A DNA stretch of 64,000 nt, taken from the NCBI GenBank assembly GCA_030549495.1, contig JAUIRK010000821.1:18672-82671 (forward strand), written 5' to 3'. Under the pieces are notes generated by a model, which did not search any database, was not told where the DNA came from, and was given only the letters and a program-made list of their open reading frames with translations. This DNA comes from Nectonema munidae (taxonomy: Eukaryota; Nematomorpha; Nectonematoida; Nectonematidae). Below are positions 9,978 through 19,823 of this stretch, one piece after another. Each line of letters opens with the position of its first letter. Position 1 is the first letter of the stretch. The position numbers and the translations under genes are program-made.

Positions 9978-12900
9978 GAATGTCTTTTAGGTGAACTTAA
10001 AAGTGAAAATTATAAAGAGAATTAACAATTTCAATACTAATTAGGGTAATTTTGGTCCGATAATCGCAAACTAAATTTAAAAACCAAAATGTCAACTAGA
10101 AGCTAAACTTTTCGCACCAGAAGCCTATCCATAAATAAAATGTGCCCTACTCGACTACACATCTAGCAGCAATCAAAGGCCAATTGCACTCTACTACTTT
10201 TCAGAAACTTTTATATCTTACATAAAAGACAAAAAAATTCAGTTCTACTCATATTATTCTATGGTGAACACAATAACGGATTACTAGATCAATATGATAT
10301 AAAAATAACACAAACACATATGTGTACGGCGTAGACTCGATGCCTGCGCATGTAGTAAATTTTTTCGTATCCACTCCGCCCCTCATTTCCTAATTTTGGA
10401 GCCACTCCACACTAGGATCAAAAAAATTTCCCCACGTTAAATAAAGCAAAAGATTATGAAAGTGATTGTTTTAACATGGGTATTCAGTTTTAAATTGCTT
10501 GTGGGCCACAAAGGTAGAACCCCTCATATAAATGATTCATGTACACATTTTGATATGCGAAATTTTTTTTTCTAGAAAGTATGTTTATACTTTATACCGT
10601 ATTGATCTTTATATGGTGTGATCTAAATACTGCCTTTGACTTTATATAAATGATATATGAAAAAATATTAAAGCTTGAGGAAAAAAATTATTAATATTGA
10701 TCATTTAATTATTTCATTAAAATGGTTCTTGAAAACTGTAAATTTTGATACAGTTGTTCTGTGATGGATTCCCCATCGTGACTATACCACTATCATTTGT
10801 CCAGCTATGGAGGATCATTCTTGCCTTGGATGCGATACCGATAAATACAAGAAGTAATTATAATACACTTAATGTCTTAATAATATCCTAATTATTTATC
10901 TATTTTTTAGTATTAAAACTTATCTTTTACCTTAGAAGTATTTTTAACCCTTTGAGGACCAGTGAGACACCAATGTCCCAAGAAATGAAAATCGTCTTCA
11001 AAATTTCGGTCTACAAAGGGTTAATATTAAATATTTTTGTAAAAAAATACAATTTTTGTTCTTGAATTTTTTAATACCATTTTTATCTTGATATGGTCTC
11101 AAAATCTGGCAGCACTAATGATGGTACAACTTTCTTTCATATGTACATAATAGAATCAATTGCTATTACATTGCGTACAATTACTGTTAGGTAAGGCAAA
11201 AATATCGGTAACACTTAACATAATACTGCGAGAGATAAAAGAATTTTTTGCTTTTATCAAAGGTTTATTTTAATTTTTTTACTGCATGCTAGACTATTTG
11301 TGCAGGGTTCAAATGGTTATGAAGAAATCAAATTAAACAAAAATTGTGAACTATAGGTGGAAGTAAACGATGCACTTAAATTTAAGGGGTTAGGCTAAAT
11401 TATGAGTAAATGTAAAAGGATAACAGTGATACAAATCTCGAGTTTCTCGAGATATAATCTATAGATATAAATCTCGAGTTTCTTATTTAAAAAAAAATTT
11501 AATCAAGATATTTAAATCAAAAAATAATTTAATGGATTAAAAGAAAGTAAAATTTAAGAGTCATACAAATTTAAGACAACAAAACTTGAGGGGCGGGAGT
11601 AAAATAATCAACGAGCAAGACCAGAAATAAGGTGATTTACGAGTCAATAAAGAGAGATAATAACGTGAAAACCAACTTACAAATCTTAGGTTTCTTATTC
11701 AAAAAAATCCTAATCAAGTTATTAAAATGAAAATATATTTTTCTAAAAAGAAATAATTCAAATCCAGGTTTTCCCCTCCATTTTCGTTATATAGATGGTA
11801 TAAATAATGTCTACTCGAAAAAAATAAAATAAATCAAAATGTAAAAATTTTTAAAACTAAGATATACAAAATTTTCAAGAATCTTGGATCTATACAGTAG
11901 CGTACTTATCTTTGAGGCTACCTTAGTAGATGCTAGGAAATGAATTAAAATTTTTCGTTAAATTTCAAACAACACTTCAAAAAAACGCCATAAATTAATA
12001 AATACAGGTATATAAGTATGGAAAATTGGAATAAAATTGTAGCTAACAATTATTCCATTACTATTTAAGTAGGTATCTCGATTAATTTTTTATTAATATA
12101 AAAAAATTCTACGTCCAAGACTGACCGTCTTCCTCTCTCGCTCTCCTTTTATTTCGCCACTGCATTAGTATTGTCTTAATTTAAAAACTAGCTTGTACAT
12201 CCATGTTAGTTCAATTAAAGTTAATAATATAAATCGAAGATTCTTGACAAAAACAGTAGAAAATTAGAAACTTATATTTTTTAAAATAAGAAAAGAAACA
12301 GTATAAAATCATTATGTAGAATAGGCCCAAACCCTTATTATGTAGAAAGCCCTGCCTATTATCAAATTGCCATTAATGACTTAGTCAAGCAATAAACTGC
12401 GAATCAAACTCATATTGATTGAATCAAATTTCTAGCATTGCATTTAACGTAACAAATGAAGTAGAATGCTTTAAAAATATAATAACTTAATTAAAAGAGT
12501 AAAGTTCAAAGATAAATTGGCTTATTTGGATAATATTACTTGGTGGATATGACCAAGCCAAGCATAGTACAAACTAGTTTAAAGAAGTTTCTCATCGATT
12601 AAATATTATCCTAAACGAAAGTAAATGCCTTTTCAACACTAAATTATGAATATTACTAAAAAGTGTGCTGAGACGCTCTCGTTCTACTCTAAACGGAAAT
12701 AAATGCCTGTTCAACACTAAATTATTATTATTAAAACGTGTACTGAAACGCGCTGATATACAAAATAAATTATAAACAAATATACGTCAATAAAAAAAAT
12801 ACTTTTCCAACTCTAAAATTCAGATTAACTCTTAATTATAAGTTTATCGTATTTATTTTTAATTTAATCTCTCTCTAGTTTCTTAAAATAAATTTAATTT

Positions 12901-13385
12901 ATATTAAATTATTATAAAATTTAAGTTTATAAGTATTCATTATAAATAAATTGTATGCTTTTTTTTAACATAAAAATATGATTCTCATGGTTGTTAGGGT
13001 GTACCACTCAGCTTAGCTTAATTTACAGTTCTTTTAAGTTATCATGTATCTCGGAGATTTGCACTGCGTCTGAACCCACTTTTTATTAATACCGATAAAT
13101 TACAATGCAAAGATTTTTTTTCAAGTGAATTTTTGATTATTTGTATTTTATTAGTTCGTAAGAATGAAAAAACATACATTTTATGTCGCTAATAGTTATT
13201 AGGAAATGACATCGATTTTTTGAAAAATAACAAAAAATTGCATATTTACATTAAATTTGTAGATAAATTTGAACATTACTGAAACTATACAATAGCGTTG
13301 AAATTAACATGGATATCTTAATCTTAAGTAAAATTTAGCATACTACATATTCGATAAAACTGTTTATTTAAAACACACAGATTTC
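9978..13385. other. non-coding stretch, 3.4 kb
   Basis: No gene or transposon protein is recognisable. It should contain the MCMBP promoter close to 9,980-10,300. A tandem duplication at 12,611-12,765 is listed separately. The rest is AT-rich sequence with short frames only. Confidence 0.5.
12611..12765. repeat. two-copy tandem duplication of about 78 bp
   Basis: The segment TAAACGaAAgTAAATGCC, followed by TTCAACACTAAATTAT and ending GTGctGAgACGC, occurs at 12,611 and again from about 12,691 with moderate divergence. It is non-coding. Confidence 0.5.
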
Positions 13386-14847
13386 CTACTCTTTCTTCAG
13401 TGAAGAGGCTGGGTTTCTCGGACCAACCCCAAACGTAGTAGTATGATCATTATACTGGCTCTGGTAGATCTTCTCAAATTCCATTATATCTTGATGGAAG
13501 AGCTCGCCATGCTGTTCGGTGTAGTCATCAATATTGGATTTATAGAAATCCAAATGGGAATGCATCATGTGCAATTTTCTATCCACTATATTTGTAGGAC
13601 TTAAGAAGTTGGATAAGGACTTTTTTAAATATTTGTAGGACTTAAGAAGATTGTCGACCAGTTCGGGGTTATTTTCTTAAATCTTGTTATACAAGATGCC
13701 CTGAATAACTCCAACGAACCTGCGCCAGGCACCTTTCTTCGGTGCCAACAACTTTTTGGAGAACTCCGGGTCCTGCATTATCTTTTTAATTTGGGGTCCA
13801 ACGAACACCGCTGGTTTAATTTTGGCCTCCGACAACTTTGGAAATACAGATTTCAAATGCTTGAAGGCAGCGGGCTCATGATCTAGTGCATACAAAATTG
13901 CTTTATTAGGGGTGTGACTTTTTAAAATTTGAAAAACGCTCTAATCCTTCAAAATTATCAAGCAGTTCAATTATTTTTAAATCTAGAAAAGAGTTTGGAT
14001 ACATTTGGTTAAATTTGGGTAAAAAGTCACTCACCTTTATGAGCCCCAGCTTGATGTGAGGGGGTGGCATTAAGATCTTCTGCTCAATTGCGACTTGACG
14101 TTCTTCTCATCAAGGGCAAAGCACGTTCATGATGACCAGTCCTTCGTTCCATAATGTTTCGCTCTAGCTCGTCTATGCCAGTAGTAAAGGAAACAGGGAT
14201 GTTTTGTGAAGCCGCCTTGCAAATCTATCAAAAAGCCAATCATCTTAAAATTTTTTTCTTAAAAGCCCCTAATCACTTCCCAATATGCTATTTATACATC
14301 ACCAGGCGCAGCAGGTGCTTAATATTCTCATAGCCTTCCTTTAGTTCAGGGTTTTCCAAACTTTTTGTTGATGAGTAGCACTTATGGACTTATGTTGTAG
14401 GTAACCACCTAACTTAGTTTTTGACGATAAAAGAACTATACTAAAAGGTTAACAGACACAATAGCATACAAATATAATAGAAGTAAACAAATCGGCAATT
14501 AAAAAATATACAAAACAAAACTTAATTTATTTGACATGTACATAACCATAAACAAGCAAAATATTTTACTTATCGACCAATAAGTATTCACTCGTAAGTC
14601 ATACGATGGCTGGGGTTGCTTTTGTTCGACTAGTTTTGCAACCCGTGGAAATATTTTGTTGACATCGGAAATTGTGTTTGGGGTTTACAAGACGATTTTT
14701 TGTCTTCGACTTGATTGTAAGAAAAGTAGAAAACTCTTGTTCGCATTTCCATCTCGTTGGAAATATGAGAAGCTTATGAATTGCTTTTTCACTAGTGACG
14801 GATAGGAGAGACTTACATTTAATCAGAAGTTGGTCAATTTATGATTT

Positions 14848-15277
14848 TCACCTTCGTCGTTTCTGCAAATCGATGAGTTCTTCTTGTTCACCAGTTCCCA
14901 CTGTGAGATCGCCAGTGTTAATAGTAGTGAATGGATTTCGAATGTAAGTGCATATTTGTACATCACGATCATTAAAAAAGTACCGCCTAATTTCATCTTT
15001 CAACAGAAGGATATCTTTGGTGATCTCTTGACCAAATGCTATATTAGGCTCCCCCCTCCCCAAATGACGCCACATTCTCACACATTCCAAATGGTCTGTT
15101 CTCAATCCACAAATCGAGCTTTCGAGTAAATGCAGTCAATTTGAAAAGCAATGATGTTATTCTCAGCGCCCCGAAGAGAACAATTGAAATGATACATAAG
15201 TCCAAAAATATCTGACAGGTAGGCAAGGTAAAGAATGAAGTTTCCATCTTCAAGGATCTACTGAACTTCGTGATCAT
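14848..15277 (-). pseudogene. hAT transposase C-terminal fragments, two frames
   Basis: Two overlapping minus-strand frames carry the LDLWIENRPFGMCENVASFG and MRTDHLECVRMWRHLGRGEP segments. These correspond to the region after the VRWLSRG motif in SCAND3/ZBED5-like transposases. A frameshift between them shows the copy is dead. Confidence 0.55.
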
Positions 15278-15741
15278 TTGTTTGGAAAAACTGAACCAGC
15301 TCCTTTCTCAACACAAAAAGAACCATATTGGTATTCCCTCAAGACAGCCACCTCACTTCCGTATGAAAAGCAATGACGTGTATTCTGATCCGATATCCTC
15401 ACAGATGACATTGAAGAGACGACTATTTAGAGCAGATGTCATAATGTAGTTTACCATCTTAACCACCAGTTTCAATCTTGTCTTCATATCGGGAGGTAGA
15501 ACTTTAGCAGAGAGAGCAAATCGGTGTATGAAACAGTGAACAGAAATGACAGATGGAGAAACTGCTTACACCCGAGCTTGGAACCCAGATTTTCTCCCAA
15601 GCATAACAGGAGCGCCGTCAGTTGTGAAACCAACTAGCTTGATCCATTGGAGGCCATTTTCTTTGAAAAAGTTATCATAAGCTCGAACAGGTCTTCTCCT
15701 TTTGTTCTAGTTGTCATTTCATTGGTCAAGAGTAATTCACT

Positions 15742-16014
15742 TCAAATTGCATCCTCAGTAGCATAACGCACATATACCCGAAGCTGCGCGTAGTTTGACA
15801 CGTCCGTTGATTCGTCCAGTTGTATTGCAAATCCATATTTTGAGCTCTGTACTTCCGTAATTACTGGTTCATTAATATCAGTAGACATTTCTGTAATACA
15901 CCTCTGTATCGTATTATTTGACACTGCTTCATCAACGATGCCTTGCTTCACCATTTGTCGTGGAAGGCTTTTATTTCTTCGGCAAAAAAGTGCAATTTCA
16001 CAGGAGGCTGTCAC
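15742..16014 (-). pseudogene. hAT transposase fragment with DESTD motif
   Basis: Ninety open codons contain ASCEIALFCRRNKS and GFAIQLDESTDVSNYAQLRV. The LDESTDV string is the hallmark of ZBED5/SCAND3-type hAT transposases. It belongs to the hAT element at 14,347-16,347 and is interrupted on both sides. Confidence 0.75.
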
Positions 16015-16650
16015 AATACCAACCGACTGCTCATATTACTTCCCGGTTTTGTCTAGTCGTTTTTCTCAAGTCGCTTAAAATAATTAGGATCGCGGTCTTT
16101 CTAGTCTGGATGATTAGTTTGGAGATGGCGTTGTAAAAGGCTTCATTGATAATGTCTTCATACACACCACACACTATTACATTATACGGATATGCGCATA
16201 TTTACATGTATTACAGTTGAGGAACTAAAAAAATGAACTTTAGCCAAATTTACATTACACTACATTTCTGTGTGGGAATTTCTGTGAAAACAAGTACTTT
16301 TTTAATTTTTGGAAAATATCTCGTGTACCACAGGTTGGGAACCCTTGCTTTAGGTGAATAGAGTGGGCGATAGGGATGCTTGGGTACTTGTTACCATTGT
16401 GCAACAGCACCACCTTCAAGCTTCTATTTGAGCTGTCCACGAACAGTTGCCATTTTCTGGGATCATACGGGAATTCAAATTCTTCAAACAAGTCGTTGAT
16501 GTCGTGACAATAACACACTTTCTCATTTTGTGTGAAAAACTGAGAATATAAATATACAATTTTTTGTTATTTTTCAAAAAATCGGTGGTCAAAAGATATG
16601 CTTTTTCTTCATTCTTACGACCTAAAAGATAAACAACTAAAAAATTCACT

Positions 16651-17777
16651 CAAACAAACATTTTTTATTCATTTGTTAAACGGTGATTTTCACTTTTAGA
16701 ATGTTCAATCGAAATTTTTTTAATATAACTCGAGACTGAAAGGTTGTCGCTTTAATAAAAACCTTTACCTACTTCTAAGGGCAACAAAGATTTTGAAAAG
16801 GTTCAAGGGCTATTTAGTTATTGCCTGTAATACTAATAAAAAATAAAGTTAAAATAGATATCTCAGTTTTCCAAATTAATTAGTACTCATCTTTCATCAA
16901 AATATAATGCATGATGCTGCATATTAGAAAAATATAAATTATCAAATAAGTGACACCTGAAAGAAAAATTATATAATTGTCCTAATTATTATTTTTGTTA
17001 AATAAAGTTCTATCTTATCTTCTCTGGAAACAAATTTATACTACGTATACTTGTATTACTTCAAATTTAACAATAATATTAATGTCTCTTCCACCCTGTT
17101 CATATGATAAGACTATCTTATATCAAGCCAACATTTTGGAAACTAAGTTGTTTGAAATTTTGAAACATTTTTGAAATTAAGAATTTTGGAAATGGCTAAT
17201 TGTTTAAAACTTTCAAAAGTTACTAGGTTGAATCTTCTTATTACCCATGCAAACACGGAATGGCTAATTCATTCCAAACTCAAATATCTAATGCAAACTT
17301 TAAGAAAAATATTTTTTGAATTTTGAATAGTGTTCTAAAACTTTATTCCAGGTATAACTTCTGCATTAGGATACCATCATGCAATCTATTTATATCTTTG
17401 TTGTTTACATTACTCTGATGCCAATTGATGCCAAAATTTTAGAAAATTCAAGTTGCAATTAAAAAATTACTGGAATTCATGAAAGAACTAAAATACTAGA
17501 TGATAATAGATCGTTTGGAGATTCTTAGCTTATCATGTACATGTACAATGCTGCTATCCATAAAAAAGGAACGCAAAAATTTAATAAATGTACCATTTAT
17601 ACAAAGTTCTTTTTGTCTCCATATAGTTTTATGATAAATGCGATTGAAAATGTTTTTTCGATTATAAAATCAAATTTAATTTTGAGAAAAAAGATGAATT
17701 TGTAAAAAAGGACGAATTCAATGTGAAAAAAGAGGAATTTAAATTGAAAAAGGACAACTAAGTGAAAAGGGTATATA
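16651..17777. other. non-coding stretch
   Basis: AT-rich sequence. No protein similarity is seen on either strand. Confidence 0.5.
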
Positions 17778-18119
17778 TCTATATAATAATAGGCTAGCGT
17801 ATGTGTGTGTGTGTCTGTCGCTGGAAGCATTCTAATTGGTTGAAATTATTTATGTTTTGTGTGTATTTTTATATGGTGTAATGAGCAAAAATACACAGAA
17901 AAGATACAACTATGATAAAAACAAATAACTCACCACCACACAATTAGCAACTCAACAGACCATATAAAAAATACACACTTCCAAAGATTTCGAGAAACAA
18001 ATACTCTACCAATGTTCCTATGTTTCGAGAAACAAACACTCTACCAAAGATCCTATGTTTGGGGCGCAGCAAGAAACACTGTTTTGAGCGAAGTGAGAAA
18101 CGATCACGGGACCGGCTAG
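17778..18119 (+). mobile_element. short non-autonomous Helitron-like element
   Basis: It starts TCTATATAATAATAGGCTAG with a following GTATGTGTGTGT-CTGTC run, which resembles 5' ends of short Helitrons (DINE-1 style), and ends GGACCGGCTAG followed by T. The flanking bases A (5') and T (3') agree with insertion between A and T. No coding capacity is seen in 342 bp. The same 3' terminus (GGACCGGCTAG|T) occurs at 51,647, showing that it is a repeated end. The interior contains repeats of ATGTTTcGaGaAACAAAyACTCTACC. The 3' hairpin is weak, so the class call is moderate. Confidence 0.55.
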
Positions 18120-18506
18120 TATATATATAATAAAGTAAACTCCGTCTAAGTCGAATTGTTTGGGACCTGAAAAAACTTAGACTTACGCGAGGAGAAAAAT
18201 ATTAAATATGTAAATAGTATTTGCTTTAATTTTTCTTTATACTTTTCCAAAAGAAAACTTTCGTATTAATTGGAAAAAAATTGCTAAATATTCAGGGGCA
18301 GTATATTTATCATCAAAAGAGTCATTTTTCTTCCTTATATTCTAATTTTATTAAGTTTTCTTAACAAATTTTTCTAAATTTTAAAATATATATGGTTTTC
18401 TCTCAGGAGCCATATCTTTTTTTGAATCTATTTATCCAAAACACTGAAATTTTAGTTTAATAATAATAATAATCAAACTCTTTAAAAAAATTCTTTTATC
18501 TAAAAC

Positions 18507-18570
18507 AGACGTGGGTAAAGTAGGGCCAAAAGAGGCCCACAAAGGATTTTTATTCAGCCCGCTAAAATGT
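18507..18570 (+). mobile_element. solo hAT-like terminal segment
   Basis: CAGACGTGGGTAAAGTAGGGCC followed by a GGCCCACAAAGG string resembles the termini of hAT elements (CAG-GTGGGCAAACTACGGCCC type). No partner end or transposase is found nearby. Confidence 0.3.
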
Positions 18571-18686
18571 GTTCCACGATACAATTAGAAAAATCAAGTT
18601 TCGTTGGCAGACTCTTATCCGAGGCGATGTGCGCTAAAATTGATTTTAAGAGGGGCTCACCACCACACCATTCCATAATATTATAG

Positions 18687-18787
18687 CAATGGTAGAAACA
18701 AATTAAAAAGACAGATGAAGGAGAGTGAAAATTCTAAATTCTAATTTAAAAAACATTTTGTTTTAAATTAAGATGAATAATCTTAAG
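18687..18787. repeat. direct repeat, copy 1 (pair of 19,459-19,560)
   Basis: About 101 bp beginning CAATGGTAGAAACAAATTAA and ending ATGAATAATCTTAAG. It matches 19,459-19,560 at nearly every base. The second copy lies in the presumed 3' untranslated region of the ubiquilin gene. Confidence 0.85.
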
Positions 18788-19448
18788 CTCCACTATAAGA
18801 AAGTATATACATTGATGTATTTCGAGTGACAAAATCGAAGCCGATCTTATCGGCGGGCCTGGACACAGAAAAATTAAAATAAAAAATTTTCAACATATGC
18901 CCATGTTTCTACAAATATATATTTTTAACTTCAATAAAAACATGTTCGAGTCTTTTCTTAAAGAAAACTTTAAATATTGGAGTTGGGAAAAAATGTGGAT
19001 GATTATAAATTACAAATAGTAATTAACTACCTGAATGCAACGTTATTCCAGCTCTATATTAGCTGCTCAAATAATATAGAGGGATTCATATAGCAAACTA
19101 AGAGAGCAACTGCACTATAAAGTGTCATGTGAAATTGTTTTTAGCATTCTAATTGGGGGAAGAAAGCGAGTTTTAAAGTAGGTTATGTCTTCTCAAAATA
19201 AAGATAACATTTTTATTGTATATAGGTAGTGTTTCGTAGATATTTATACCTAGAAAGTGAAAAGACTTTTTGCCACACGATTAAAATGTTTAAAACGCAT
19301 GAAGTATGATGACTGCATAACGCAGACTCAGCACAACATAATGTATTTGAAAATAGAAAACAGTTTTTACTAAAGGGATAAGTCAAGTTATGCAACATTT
19401 GATAGAATACAAGTAAAAATACGAACTGTTAGAAGGAAATGACAAATA

Positions 19449-19454
19449 TTTATT
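19449..19454 (-). terminator. poly(A) signal of ubiquilin
   Basis: AATAAA on the minus strand (TTTATT on the plus strand), about 140 bp downstream of the ubiquilin TAA stop at 19,594-19,596. Confidence 0.5.
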
Positions 19455-19458
19455 ATAC

Positions 19459-19560
19459 CAATGGTAGAAACAAATTAAAAAGACAGATGAAGGAGAGTGA
19501 AAATTCTAAAATTCTAATTTAAAAAACATTTTGTTATAAATTAAGATGAATAATCTTAAG
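19459..19560. repeat. direct repeat, copy 2, in presumed ubiquilin 3' UTR
   Basis: Near-identical to 18,687-18,787 with two or three differences. It starts 33 bp past the ubiquilin stop codon (transcription is leftward) and ends just before a minus-strand AATAAA at 19,449-19,454, so most of this copy probably lies in the mature 3' UTR. Confidence 0.85.
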
Positions 19561-19593
19561 AAACAAGCAAGCCTATGTTTTTCCATTAGTCGT

Positions 19594-19823
19594 TTAATCC
19601 ATGTTGGAAGATTGGTTGATCAATAAATCAATTGCTCGATCAATATTTCCAGAGGTGGCAATCAAGGCTAAGCGAAAATGAAGAAACAATTAGATATGTG
19701 AAGATAACGTTTTGGGTGATCAATACCTTGTAAATTAGCTTCTTTGTTAACGAAACCCATAGTTGCAAGTTGCTCCAACTGAGTTCTGAATCTTTCCTCT
19801 TGATTTGCATCACGATTGGTCTG
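19594..19823 (-). CDS. UBQLN: ubiquilin exons 16-17 (UBA domain and stop)
   Basis: Exon 16 (19727-19823) encodes [20 protein letters not shown] and NLQ. Exon 17 (19594-19667) encodes [20 protein letters not shown], ending SNMD and TAA. The MGF-NxEANLQALIAT-G-I--AI--LL pattern is the UBA ubiquitin-binding domain; MGF is the key loop. The exon 16 acceptor is a CAG/CAG repeat, so its first residue (Gln) is ambiguous. Confidence 0.95.

Larger units (their letters stand above)
14347..16347 (-). mobile_element. hAT transposon (ZBED5/SCAND3-like), inserted in the dispersed-family copy
   Basis: The element is bounded by target duplications CTTTAGTT (14,339-14,346) and CTTTAGGT (16,348-16,355), 7 of 8 bases matching, as expected for hAT. 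The ends are CAGGGTTTTCCAAAC on the left and, inverted, CAAGGGTTCCCAACC on the right. Minus-strand coding remains include the end of a BED finger (HLQTNHPD, about 16.1 kb), NNTIQRCITEMSTDI and FAIQLDESTDVSNYAQLRVY (15.75-15.95 kb, the first catalytic-aspartate region), LVGFTTDGAPVMLG (about 15.6 kb), a VRWLSRG-like region and the MWRHLGRGE segment (14.85-15.1 kb). Several frameshifts and stops interrupt it, so it is dead. It splits the dispersed-family reading order exactly between HSIHLK and the next block, so it is younger than that copy. Confidence 0.85.
13386..16640 (-). pseudogene. broken copy of an uncharacterised dispersed protein family
   Basis: Minus-strand pieces carry, in order, WQLFVDSSNRSLKVVLLHNG with a downstream IPIAHSIHLK (16.3-16.5 kb), a DLQGGFTKHPCF-like block (about 14.2 kb), PPPHIKLGLIK (about 14.05 kb), PAVFVGPQIKKIM (about 13.8 kb) and HSHLDFYKSNID with a downstream EQHGELFHQDIMEFEKIYQ (13.4-13.5 kb). 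I recognise this order from a protein family that recurs in many copies in arthropod and cnidarian genomes and is annotated only as uncharacterised; whether it belongs to a mobile element is not known to me. The copy is broken by several lesions and is split by a hAT transposon at 14,347-16,347. Not a functional gene. Confidence 0.65.

Noticed and set aside
12660-12765. Relation of ACGCGCTGA here to the decamers of the long inverted repeats
   Set aside because: Only nine bases match and the surroundings differ; probably coincidence within a local duplication.
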